NCBI GenBank assembly: GCA_031274075.1 | Contig: JAISQQ010000213.1 | Span: forward strand, 1 to 9,474 | DNA length: 9,474 bases | Source: Accumulibacter sp. | GTDB lineage: Bacteria; Pseudomonadota; Gammaproteobacteria; Burkholderiales; Rhodocyclaceae | Reading direction: 5' to 3' | Shown: positions 1 to 7,097 of the stretch, piece after piece | How positions within the stretch are numbered: the stretch's first letter is position 1 | Layout: each line of letters begins with the position of its first letter | Notes under the pieces: generated by a model | What the model saw: only the letters and a program-made list of their open reading frames with translations | Databases searched by the model: none | Told to the model about the DNA's origin: nothing | Translations under genes and position numbers: made by a program

Positions 1-460
1 GTCGATGACCCTGTTGGCGGGCCAGGATGTTCTCGACGGCAAGAATGTGCGTGGTTCGACTGCGCACCAACTGCAGGCGCTTGCGAGCCAGATCGCGCAC
101 GGCGCGTTGCTCGGGCGGCCGTATCGTTCCCGTGGGCAGGAGACCCAGGCGCAGCAGGTGGGCCAGGTAACGCGCGTCGGCTTCGTCGCCGCTGTGCTTG
201 AGTCCTTCGTACTTCTTGATGGCTACGGTGTTGGCCAGGTGAACCTTGAAGCCGGCCGCTTGCAGCGCATCGACCAACCAATACCAGTTGTAGGTCGACT
301 CGACGACTACGCCGACCAGCTCGTCACGCCAGGGCAAGAGTAGCCTCAAAATCTTCTCCAGATCGTTGGGCACCCGCTTTCCTGCCACCACCCGGTCTTC
401 CTCATCGGTGACCGTCACCCAGCAGTTGTTCGAATGCAGGTCAATTCCGCTATATTTCAT
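1..460 (-). CDS. IS110-family transposase, N-terminal part (runs off left edge)
   Basis: The first 153 codons of a DEDD-type recombinase are visible, starting at ATG 460 and still open at the window edge. The N-terminus reads MKYSGIDLHSNN. Residues fitting the IS110 RuvC-like DEDD set are D7, E54 (in VVVESTYNWY), D92 and D95 (in HSGDEADARYLAHLLRLG), and the GDEADARYLA segment is typical of the family. A strong Shine-Dalgarno, AGGAGG (466-471 on the opposite strand), lies five bases before the ATG and fixes the start. IS110 enzymes move their element with a serine-containing C-terminal domain; that part is outside the window, so intactness cannot be judged. Only about 80 bp separate the ATG from the neighbouring repeat, so the left end of the element must be short, which would suit an IS1111-type layout. 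The family call is firm; the subgroup is inference. Confidence 0.9.
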   Translation of the reverse strand, partial: MKYSGIDLHSNNCWVTVTDEEDRVVAGKRVPNDLEKILRLLLPWRDELVGVVVESTYNWYWLVDALQAAGFKVHLANTVAIKKYEGLKHSGDEADARYLAHLLRLGLLPTGTIRPPEQRAVRDLARKRLQLVRSRTTHILAVENILARQQGHR

Positions 461-465
461 CTTAG

Positions 466-471
466 CCTCCT
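466..471 (-). promoter_or_regulatory. Shine-Dalgarno of the IS110 transposase
   Basis: AGGAGG is read on the minus strand, five bases before ATG 460. It is a full match to the anti-SD sequence and settles the transposase start. Confidence 0.75.
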
Positions 472-474
472 GTC

Positions 475-506
475 GGTTAAAGCGTTCGCAAAAACTCACT
501 TTAACC
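475..506. repeat. 8-bp inverted repeat upstream of the transposase, possible element end
   Basis: GGTTAAAG (475-482) and CTTTAACC (499-506) are perfect inverted repeats with a 16-base loop. They lie just upstream of the transposase Shine-Dalgarno, in the noncoding left end of the insertion sequence. IS1111-type members of IS110 carry short subterminal inverted repeats, so this could be one, or it could be a simple hairpin in the leader. A second GC-rich hairpin (CCGCC then GGCGG) follows at about 510-524. The exact left boundary of the IS cannot be seen without the other end; it probably falls between about 507 and 546. Confidence 0.4.
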
Positions 507-546
507 CCTCCGCCTCCTCGGCGGCGGGAGGCTGGCTAGATGATTT

Positions 547-618
547 TCAGGTGGCAGGTGACAGGATTTACCGGCGCTTCGCGCCGCAAGTTACCGACAC
601 CTGACACCTGTCACCTGA
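547..618 (+). repeat. Heptad-arm palindromic element, copy 1 (CAGGTG subtype)
   Basis: The element starts with TCAG (547) and ends with CTGA (618). The left arm (547-566) is built from CAGGTGG and CAGGTGA units. The right arm (595-618) is the inverse, with CAGGTGA/CAGGTGT units on the opposite strand. The centre is a perfect hairpin CGGCGC-TTC-GCGCCG (572-586) preceded by TTAC. It has the same design as copies 2-4. It lies just outside the IS110 fragment and looks complete, so the IS did not interrupt it. Confidence 0.75.
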
Positions 619-632
619 ACCCCGCCATAGCG

Positions 633-723
633 CGCATAGGTTGGAGTGAGCGCAGCGAACCCCAACACAAAAGCCAATGGACATTCGATGCTGGGGTTCG
701 CTTCGCTCACCCCAGCCTATGCG
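633..723. repeat. Large inverted repeat, 35-bp arms (GTGAGCGCAGCGAAC type)
   Basis: Arms 633-667 and 689-723 are inverted repeats with four mismatches in 35 positions, separated by a 21-base spacer. The arm centre reads GTGAGCGCAGCGAACCCCAA. It can form a long cruciform or RNA stem. Sequences of this look recur in intergenic DNA of many beta- and gammaproteobacteria in my recollection; I cannot name a formal family. It is unrelated in sequence to the heptad-arm palindrome 15 bp to its left. Confidence 0.75.
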
Positions 724-883
724 GACTACCGGAAAAAAGAAAGGCAAGGCGGCGAGGCGCCTTGCGCGCCAGGGGAAAGCGGGTGTTCGCCGGCGATTTT
801 CCCATCAGCGATGAGGTGATGAGGTATTGAGCGTTTCGTGAAATATCCGCCGGATGTTTGCGTCTTGCCTCTTGAAAACACTG

Positions 884-903
884 ATTCCCACTTTCGTGGG
901 AAT
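884..903. repeat. dRS3-like 20-bp palindrome
   Basis: ATTCCCAC-TTTC-GTGGGAAT is a perfect 8-bp stem with a four-base loop. It fits the neisserial dRS3 pattern of ATTCCC, eight bases, GGGAAT exactly. Such repeats are common intergenic elements in several proteobacteria. It sits 49 bp beyond the stop of the GH3-like gene and could act as a transcript 3' end, but there is no T-tract. Confidence 0.6.
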
Positions 904-951
904 GACGAATTTCGGTTATTTCGATTTACCCAGAGTTTCCCTGACATTTAT

Positions 952-2286
952 TCAGATATTTCCTTCAAGACACGCCAGCCAGAACGCTTCGCCGCGCAGG
1001 CTGCTGGCCTTGAGGTCGCCCAGGCGTTGGCCGCGCTGCAGCAGGTGGTGTTCGACGCGGCGCTGGAAGCTGGGACAGACGAGTGCGCGCAGGGGCGCGA
1101 GTTGTCCCAGGGCGCGGGCGTAGGCGTATTGCGGGTTGGCGGCAAGGCGGTTTTCCAGCGCCGCCAGCGTTTCCGCCGCCAGCGGTCTGGCGCTGACGAG
1201 CACATAGCCGGGACGCGATACGTCCGGTACGAGCAGGGTTTCCGTGCTTATTGGCAAGGCTTGCAGGCATTGGGCGACGAAGGCGTCTGTCAGTTTTTCG
1301 CCGACCAGATCGCAGCACAGGCTGTCGCGCCCGATGAATTCCAGGACCGGCAAGCCGGCTTCGGTGTGCGCCAAGACCTGTACGCGGTCGCCGGTGCGGT
1401 AGCGATACAGGCCGCTGGCGGTGGTGAGGACGATTTCGTATTGCGCGCCGACAATCGGCGCATCGACGCATTCCGGCGCGCCATCGGGGAGGAATTCGAC
1501 AAAGCCGTGCGCAGCGGGCACGACGCGGCCTTGCGCGTCCGGCACGCTGGCCACGCCTTCTGTCGACATCAGCCCCTTGCCTTCGAATCGCGCCTGCGGC
1601 AGGCGCGCGGCGAGTTCCCGCGCGTAGGGGCGGGACGCGCCGGACTGCCAGCAACTGACCAGTTTCAGGCGCGGCCAGCAGTGTTGCGGGTCGGGAATGT
1701 CGTCCAGCAGGCGCAATAAAAAAGTGGGGCTCCACACGGAAATGAGTTCCATATCTTCCGCCTCCGCAAGCGCCCGCAGGGTCTTGCGTCGCCATGCCGC
1801 CAGATCGGTTTGCCGCGCGATGTCGGGCGTGACGATGGAACGCGCCGCCAGCATTTTGCCCAGGCGCTCGCCCAGATAGGCGGCATCGGGCAGCCCCACG
1901 GGAACGCCGTTGATGTATTCCGGCGCGCGCGCCGCGGGACTGGTGGCGAAATAGGCGCGTCCCGCGATGGCATGAGCCTGAAACAGCCGCTCGATCCAGG
2001 GGCCGAGATTGCGCTGGAAATCCTCCAGCCCGGCGTCCGAATACGGAATCAATTTGGCGCCGCCGCCGCTGCCGCCCGTGCGCTCGAAAGCGACGGGAGT
2101 TCCGGCGAAAAGCACATCCGCCTCTCCCGCCGCAACGCGCGCCATCCAGGGCGTCAAATCCTCGTAGCGGCACAGCGGCAACCGTTCGCGGAAGGCGTCG
2201 AGGGTGCGCGGACTGCCGTAGCGCCGCAGGTAGGCGCTGTGGGCATGGCGCGTGAGCAGCCGGGTCAGCCAAGTCAGCCAAGTCAT
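952..2286 (-). CDS. GH3-family acyl-adenylating / acyl-amido synthetase homologue
   Basis: The protein has 444 residues from ATG 2286. It matches the GH3 (JAR1/auxin-responsive promoter) family of ANL-like enzymes, which adenylate a carboxylic acid and, in plants, join it to an amino acid. Visible landmarks are the N-terminal YEDLTPWMARVAAGE block (41-55), the phosphate-binding region FERTGGSGGGAKLIPYS (67-83), ISVWSPTFLLRLL (182-194), FEGKGLMSTEG (234-244) with the conserved STEG, YRYRTGDRV (294-302), and FIGRD...GEKLTD (317-334). The phosphate loop is glycine-rich rather than the usual TSGTT form. At 444 aa it is shorter than plant members (about 600), with a small C-terminal domain. It overlaps the upstream gene by ATGA, so the two are probably translationally coupled. 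A GGGAAG lies about nine bases before the ATG. Substrates cannot be read from sequence; a bacterial acyl acid is assumed. Confidence 0.85.
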   Translation of the reverse strand: MTWLTWLTRLLTRHAHSAYLRRYGSPRTLDAFRERLPLCRYEDLTPWMARVAAGEADVLFAGTPVAFERTGGSGGGAKLIPYSDAGLEDFQRNLGPWIERLFQAHAIAGRAYFATSPAARAPEYINGVPVGLPDAAYLGERLGKMLAARSIVTPDIARQTDLAAWRRKTLRALAEAEDMELISVWSPTFLLRLLDDIPDPQHCWPRLKLVSCWQSGASRPYARELAARLPQARFEGKGLMSTEGVASVPDAQGRVVPAAHGFVEFLPDGAPECVDAPIVGAQYEIVLTTASGLYRYRTGDRVQVLAHTEAGLPVLEFIGRDSLCCDLVGEKLTDAFVAQCLQALPISTETLLVPDVSRPGYVLVSARPLAAETLAALENRLAANPQYAYARALGQLAPLRALVCPSFQRRVEHHLLQRGQRLGDLKASSLRGEAFWLACLEGNI

Positions 2287-3023
2287 GGGCGAACGCTTCC
2301 CGCGTGCTCGAAAAGCCGCGCCGCCAGCGGTTTCATGTTGGCGCTGACCAGTTCGCACAGGCAGACCAGTTCGTCGCCCTGGGCGTAGCCGGGGTTTTTT
2401 CGCAGGAAAAAACGTGTGCCGGGTTTGGCGAGTTCTTCCGCGCGCGGCGCGGCAATATCGGCGCGCAGGCGACCTCTGGAATCGGGAAAGCGCACGATGC
2501 CGGAAGCCGGGTCGTAATCCTTGCCGAAGCGGGCCGAAGCCAGTTCTTCCGCCAAGGCCCGCAAATCGGGGCGCTGGAGTTGCCAGTGCGGGAAAAAACT
2601 TTTGCCGAAAACGGAAAGGTATTTGAAGGTGCGATGTCCCTTGACCAGCAAAAACCAGTAGAGCGGCGTCTCTGGCGCCTGCCGCCGGATTTCGCCCATG
2701 CGGGTGATCCAGGCGAAAGCCAGCGCCTGTTGTCCCCAGTGCTGCCGCGCGACCACGGTGTCGCCGGAATAGACCACGCGCACCGGCTGTCCGCGCCAGC
2801 TCGCCGTATAGCACTTGAAGGCGCTGAAGCCGGCCAGTTCCTCCGCGCAGTACAACAGCACGACCTCGTCCTTTTCCCGCAAGTCGCGGCAAAACAAGGC
2901 CTCGCTGCTGCCGTCGTAATGCGCGAGGTAGAGGGCGGCCATGCGTTCGAGCAGCGCCGCGTCCAAGCCGCCTTCCGCTCTGATTCTTTGTACGCTGGCG
3001 CGATAGGGTTTCGTTTCAGGCAT
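2283..3023 (-). CDS. GNAT-like hypothetical protein paired with the GH3 homologue
   Basis: The protein has 246 residues if started at ATG 3023 (MPETKPYRASV); an in-frame GTG at 3038 would add five residues. Neither has a clear Shine-Dalgarno, and ATG is preferred. The middle looks like an N-acetyltransferase (GNAT) fold: an EELAGFSAFKCY strand (61-72), then RVVYSGDTVVARQHWGQQAL (82-101), which resembles the acetyl-CoA-binding strand/loop/helix, and LYWFLLVKGHRTFKYLSVFG (121-140), which resembles the late strand-helix of GNATs. The classic R/Q-x-x-G-x-G/A loop is not clean, so acetyl-CoA binding is uncertain. The last 60 residues are of unknown fold. Its stop overlaps the GH3 ATG by four bases, so they are very likely one operon and one pathway, perhaps an acyl-transfer or amino-acid modification step. 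The functional name is inference from fold appearance. Confidence 0.7.
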   Translation of the reverse strand: MPETKPYRASVQRIRAEGGLDAALLERMAALYLAHYDGSSEALFCRDLREKDEVVLLYCAEELAGFSAFKCYTASWRGQPVRVVYSGDTVVARQHWGQQALAFAWITRMGEIRRQAPETPLYWFLLVKGHRTFKYLSVFGKSFFPHWQLQRPDLRALAEELASARFGKDYDPASGIVRFPDSRGRLRADIAAPRAEELAKPGTRFFLRKNPGYAQGDELVCLCELVSANMKPLAARLFEHAGSVRP

Positions 3024-3315
3024 TTGATTTTTCGGCACAAAAAGGAAGGGCTGGCCCCGAGAAGCTGTTTGCGAACTTCTCCGGGAGCGCGGGTATCTTA
3101 CACAAGCTCATTAATGAAAGCCTCACTCCGAGCCGCCCCTGGGAGCGCGGGGCACCCGCCCCACAACGGCGGCGGTCGCGTCATTCCCGCTGTTGCGGGG
3201 CGGGTGCCCCGCGCTCCCAGGAAACCCAGCCGGCCTTCCTGACAAAACGGTCTCTTTCGACTACTTGCGACATCCGCGTAGGCGATGGCCCTGGTCCAGT
3301 CATCGACTCACGGGA
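3024..3315. other. 292-bp intergenic region between DUF2322-like and GNAT-like genes
   Basis: No gene is visible. The region contains a 6-bp-stem hairpin GAGAAG/CTTCTC (3059-3081), an 11-bp direct repeat GGGAGCGCGGG at 3083-3093 and 3141-3151, and the large inverted repeat described separately (3139-3220). The promoter of the GNAT/GH3 unit must lie here or further right, but no convincing -35/-10 pair was found. 3221-3315 shows nothing recognisable. Confidence 0.6.
3139..3220. repeat. Near-perfect large inverted repeat (34-bp arms)
   Basis: Arms 3139-3162 and 3197-3220 are perfect 24-bp inverted repeats beginning CTGGGAGCGCGGGGCACC. Pairing continues inward to 3172/3187 with two mismatches in ten, leaving a 14-base loop. 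The predicted stem is exceptionally GC-rich. A partial, decayed copy of the arm start (GGGAGCGCGGG then TATC) lies 58 bp to the left at 3083. It sits between two minus-strand genes and may end the purB/DUF2322 transcript, though no T-run follows. Confidence 0.8.
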
Positions 3316-3636
3316 TCAGACGGCGAAAACATGCTTGATGCGCAGGGTCTTCTTTTCCTCGATCAGCGCCGTCAGCCGGTCGATGTGCGGATGCTTGCCC
3401 GGATGCTGCCGCGCTTCCTCGGCGTGTTCGGCGAAGAGTTCCAGCCCTTTCCTCGCGGCGTCCGGGGTGATCGCGCCGTAGATCTGGGCGAGATGGTTGT
3501 ACACGGCGAGCGAGCCTTGGCAGCCGGCCTTGTTTTCGATGACCGCGGCGACATTACCCTCGCCGTCGAGCAGCCGGATCGCCGCCAGATGGGAAATTCC
3601 GGGGAGTTTCTTCAGGTTCTCCGCGAACTGCGTCAT
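3316..3636 (-). CDS. DUF2322-like small conserved protein
   Basis: The protein has 106 residues from ATG 3636, with a good Shine-Dalgarno AAGGAG (3646-3651 on the opposite strand) nine bases upstream. The sequence (start MTQFAENLKKLPGISHLAAI, core IENKAGCQGSLAVYN, then FAEHAEEARQHPGKHPHIDR) matches my memory of the DUF2322 family of about 100-residue betaproteobacterial proteins. No function is known for that family. It is acidic-basic mixed, with no signal peptide or membrane segment, so it is probably cytosolic. It lies downstream of purB in the same direction with a 126-bp gap mostly filled by heptad-arm palindrome copy 2, whose end touches the ribosome-binding site region. Co-transcription with purB is possible but would pass through that palindrome. 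Family assignment is from recall, not a search. Confidence 0.75.
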   Translation of the reverse strand: MTQFAENLKKLPGISHLAAIRLLDGEGNVAAVIENKAGCQGSLAVYNHLAQIYGAITPDAARKGLELFAEHAEEARQHPGKHPHIDRLTALIEEKKTLRIKHVFAV

Positions 3637-3645
3637 GATGTTTTT

Positions 3646-3651
3646 CTCCTT
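3646..3651 (-). promoter_or_regulatory. Shine-Dalgarno of the DUF2322-like gene, next to palindrome copy 2
   Basis: AAGGAG is read on the minus strand nine bases before ATG 3636. The heptad-arm palindrome begins only four bases further upstream (3655), so a transcript through it would place a large stem beside the ribosome-binding site and could affect translation. Confidence 0.6.
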
Positions 3652-3654
3652 TTA

Positions 3655-3752
3655 TCAGAGGACAGAGGACAGAAGACAGAGGACAGTCAGTTACCGGGCG
3701 CTTCGCGCCCGCAAATATTACTGTCTTCTGTCCTCTGTCTTCTGTCCTCTGA
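3655..3752 (+). repeat. Heptad-arm palindromic element, copy 2 (CAGAGGA subtype)
   Basis: This is the longest copy, 98 bp. The left arm (3655-3686) is TCAG followed by 7-bp units of CAGAGGA and CAGAAGA. The right arm (3721-3752) is the inverse. The two arms pair over 32 bp with three mismatches, all G/A swaps within the heptads. The core hairpin is CGGGCGC-TTC-GCGCCCG (3695-3711), followed by CAAATATTA. The 38 bases 3691-3728 are identical to 5937-5974 in copy 3. It lies between the purB stop and the DUF2322-like start. Confidence 0.85.
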
Positions 3753-3762
3753 ACCCTGAAAA

Positions 3763-5190
<1,428 letters not shown>

Positions 5191-5238
5191 TTACCCGTCC
5201 GGCAAAATCTCCGGCGGATTCGGGCGTCGGCGATGGTA

Positions 5239-5244
5239 TATAAT
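5239..5244 (+). promoter_or_regulatory. Candidate -10 box (TATAAT) for the GST gene
   Basis: A perfect TATAAT lies 38 bases before the GST start, in the 128-bp divergent purB/GST gap. At the expected distance upstream the -35 position reads GGATTC, which is poor, so this would be a promoter relying on its -10 or an activator. On the other strand TAAAAT (5188-5193, minus) is a weaker candidate for purB. Confidence 0.4.
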
Positions 5245-5282
5245 CCGCCCGTTGGCCTACCTGTATTCATTCGAAAAAAACC

Positions 5283-5894
5283 ATGAAGCTCATCGGATCA
5301 CTGACCAGCCCGTTCGTTCGCAAGGTGCGGGTCGTATTGGCGGAAAAAAAGATCGAATGCGGATTCGAGATCGATTCGCCCTGGACGCCGGGATCGAACG
5401 TTCCCAACCTCAATCCCCTGGGCAAGATTCCGATTCTGGCGCTCGACGAAGACATCATGCTCTTCGATTCGCGGGTGATCAGCGAGTATCTCGACAACGT
5501 GGCGCCGAACAACAAGCTGATGCCGGCGCCGAACCGCGAGCGTACCGAGGTCAAGCGCTGGGAAGCGCTGGGCGACGGCGTTTGCGACGCGGCGGCGCTG
5601 GTGTTTCTCGAAAGAAAGCGTCCCGAGGCGCAGCAAAGCGCCGAGTGGATCGCCCGCCAGATGGACAAGATCGCCAAGGGCATAGACTACATGGCCAGCC
5701 AGTTGGGCGACGACGGCTCGTGGTGCATGGGCACCCATTTCACCCTGGCCGACATTTCCACCGGCTGCGCGCTGGGCTACCTGGTCTTCCGCTTCCCCGA
5801 AATCGACTGGCGGACCAAGCACCCCAAGCTCGGCCAGTTGTACGACAAGCTGATGCAGCGCCCCGCGTTCGCGGAGACGGCGCCGAAGGGTTGA
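5283..5894 (+). CDS. Glutathione S-transferase, YibF-like
   Basis: The protein has 203 residues from ATG 5283. The N-terminal thioredoxin-like domain (about 1-78) begins MKLIGSLTSPFVRKVRVVL, closely like E. coli YibF (SYTSPFVRK); S9 in TSPF is the expected glutathione-interacting position. NPLGKIPIL (44-52) carries the cis-proline P50, and FDSRVISEYL (61-70) the glutathione gamma-glutamyl contact D62-S63. The all-alpha C-terminal domain (about 88-203) includes FTLADISTGCALGYL, the N-capping motif region of GSTs. Enzymes of this group bind glutathione, but the physiological substrate is unknown. No clear Shine-Dalgarno is visible (GAAAAAAACC precedes the ATG). It is divergent from purB, and palindrome copy 3 begins six bases after its stop. 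GST identity is firm; the YibF subgroup is from recall. Confidence 0.93.
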   Translation: MKLIGSLTSPFVRKVRVVLAEKKIECGFEIDSPWTPGSNVPNLNPLGKIPILALDEDIMLFDSRVISEYLDNVAPNNKLMPAPNRERTEVKRWEALGDGVCDAAALVFLERKRPEAQQSAEWIARQMDKIAKGIDYMASQLGDDGSWCMGTHFTLADISTGCALGYLVFRFPEIDWRTKHPKLGQLYDKLMQRPAFAETAPKG

Positions 5895-5899
5895 GGGTT

Positions 5900-5982
5900 T
5901 CAGAAGACAGAGGACTGACGACAGAGGACAGTTTGCTTACCGGGCGCTTCGCGCCCGCAAATATTACTGTCTTCCGTCTTCT
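5900..5982 (+). repeat. Heptad-arm palindromic element, copy 3 (CAGAGGA subtype, right arm shortened)
   Basis: The left arm (5900-5931) is TCAG plus CAGAAGA/CAGAGGA-type units with some drift (GACTGACGACAG). The core hairpin CGGGCGC-TTC-GCGCCCG (5941-5957) and flanks are identical to copy 2 over 38 bases. The right arm (5967-5982) is only about 16 bp, half the length of that in copy 2, so the element is truncated or decayed on the right. It lies in the 147-bp gap between the GST and oxidoreductase genes. Confidence 0.8.
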
Positions 5983-6041
5983 TGCAGGATCGGCGTAATT
6001 GCCCCTGAAGGACAGGGTTTCAAATCGGAGCCGGGTTTACG

Positions 6042-7025
6042 ATGAAAACCATTCGTTGGGGCATGATTGGATGCGGTGATGTCACGGAAGTGAAGAGCGG
6101 GCCGGGTTTTTACAAATCCGAGCATTCCACTTTGCTGGGCGTTACCAACAGGACCTTGAGCAAGGCGCATTCCTACGCGCGGCGCCACGGCGTGCCCAGG
6201 GTTTATCCGGACGCCGCGGCGCTGCTGGCCGACCGGGACATCGACGCGGTCTACATTTCCACGCCGCCCAACGGGCACAAGGCCTTGACCCTGCAGGCCG
6301 CCGCCGCCGGAAAGCACGTCTATGTCGAAAAGCCCATGGCCATGAACCATGCCGAGTCCCAGGAGATGATCGCGGCTTGCCAGCACGCCGGCGTGCGTCT
6401 CTACGTCGCGTTCTATCGGCGGGCGATGCCGCGTTTTCTCAAGGTGAAGGCCTTGCTCGAGCAAGGGGTTATCGGCGCCGTTTGCGGCGTAGGCGTCTTG
6501 CAGAGGCAAAAACCGGCGCCCGAGGAGTTCTCCCGTGAAACCTTGCCCTGGCGCGTGCGTGGAGAAATATCGGGAGGCGGCAAGTTTCTGGACATGGGCG
6601 TACATGTGCTTGACACGCTTGTTTCGTGGTTTGGACCGATTACGGAAGTCCATGGCATGGCAGGCAACCGGGGCGGACTCTATGCCGTCGAAGATACCGT
6701 CAGCGCGAGTTGGCGGCATGCCGGAGGAGTGCTTGGCGCCGGAAACTGGTGTTATGTCGGCCGCGACGATGAGGACCGAATCGAAATCACTGGAACCCGG
6801 GGCCGGATCGAATTTGTCTTTTTCGACGACTCTCCGCTGCGTATTCATCTCGACGGCAAGGTGGAAGAAATCGACATTCCCAATCCGCCTCATGTGCAAC
6901 AAGCATTGATCCAGGGGATCGTCAACGATCTCAATGGAATTTGCCCCAGCCCCTGCGACACGAATGCGGCGGCAATGATCAGCGCGGTCATGGACACGAT
7001 ATTGGGTAAATCAGGGATCAGGTGA
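6042..7025 (+). CDS. Gfo/Idh/MocA-family NAD(P)-dependent oxidoreductase
   Basis: The protein has 327 residues from ATG 6042. The N-terminal Rossmann domain (about 1-122) opens WGMIGCGDV (6-14) with the dinucleotide-binding glycines, then VYISTPPNGHK (70-80) and the family hallmark EKP (96-98, in VYVEKPMAMN) with catalytic lysine K97. The C-terminal alpha/beta domain carries GGGKFLDMGVHVLD (178-191) with D184 and H188 at the usual active-site positions. Members oxidise or reduce sugars, inositols or related polyols, or reduce biliverdin; the substrate cannot be told here. A GGAG lies 11 bases before the ATG, a weak ribosome-binding site. The last codons and stop (SGIR, TGA) lie inside palindrome copy 4, so the C-terminus was set or altered by that element. 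It has lower GC at wobble positions near both ends than purB or mnmA, and is bracketed by copies 3 and 4. Confidence 0.92.
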   Translation: MKTIRWGMIGCGDVTEVKSGPGFYKSEHSTLLGVTNRTLSKAHSYARRHGVPRVYPDAAALLADRDIDAVYISTPPNGHKALTLQAAAAGKHVYVEKPMAMNHAESQEMIAACQHAGVRLYVAFYRRAMPRFLKVKALLEQGVIGAVCGVGVLQRQKPAPEEFSRETLPWRVRGEISGGGKFLDMGVHVLDTLVSWFGPITEVHGMAGNRGGLYAVEDTVSASWRHAGGVLGAGNWCYVGRDDEDRIEITGTRGRIEFVFFDDSPLRIHLDGKVEEIDIPNPPHVQQALIQGIVNDLNGICPSPCDTNAAAMISAVMDTILGKSGIR

Positions 7026-7095
7026 CAGATGTCAGGTGTCAGGATCCTGCGGCGCGAAGCGCCGGTAACTCCTGCCACCTGCCACCTGATCCCTG
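7012..7095 (-). repeat. Heptad-arm palindromic element, copy 4 (CAGGTG subtype, inverted, overlaps gene end)
   Basis: The element is 84 bp with perfect 13-bp ends CAGGGATCAGGTG (7012-7024) and CACCTGATCCCTG (7083-7095). Inside are CAGATGT, CAGGTGT and CAGGTGG heptads and the core CGGCGC-GAA-GCGCCG (7050-7064), which is the reverse complement of the copy 1 core. So it is oriented opposite to copies 1-3. It covers the last four codons and stop of the oxidoreductase gene and ends two bases before the mnmA stop codon, filling the whole convergent gap. It is well placed to act as a two-way transcript end, though there is no T-run. Confidence 0.85.
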
Positions 7096-7097
7096 GC

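Larger units (their letters stand above)
461..951. other. 491-bp gene-free stretch packed with palindromic repeats
   Basis: No open frame here looks like a protein; the short frames that exist are translations of palindromes. In order the stretch holds the presumed IS110 left end (461 to about 540), heptad-arm palindrome copy 1 (547-618), a 35-bp-arm inverted repeat (633-723), a GC hairpin with 8-bp stem GCAAGGCG/CGCCTTGC (744-765), a patch of no recognised content (766-883), and a dRS3-like palindrome (884-903). The last two could help end transcription of the GH3-like gene, which stops at 952 on the minus strand, but no T-run follows either stem. Confidence 0.7.

Noticed and set aside
540..830. 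96-codon plus-strand frame across the repeat stretch
   Set aside because: It is a translation of palindrome copy 1 and the 35-bp inverted repeat, with no ribosome-binding site and no homology I recognise.
838..1719. Long plus-strand open frame opposite the GH3-like gene
   Set aside because: It is antisense to a gene with clear GH3 motifs, and its translation is low-complexity A/R/Q/G-rich with no recognisable domain, as expected from high wobble GC.
2287..2892. Upstream extension of the GH3-like frame to 2892
   Set aside because: This part overlaps the GNAT-like gene in another frame and translates to an arginine-rich shadow. The ATGA overlap at 2283-2286 gives a natural start, and homology begins there.
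3655..3752. CRISPR array from the 7-bp repeats
   Set aside because: Units are only 7 bp, without spacers, and are arranged as inverted arms around one hairpin.
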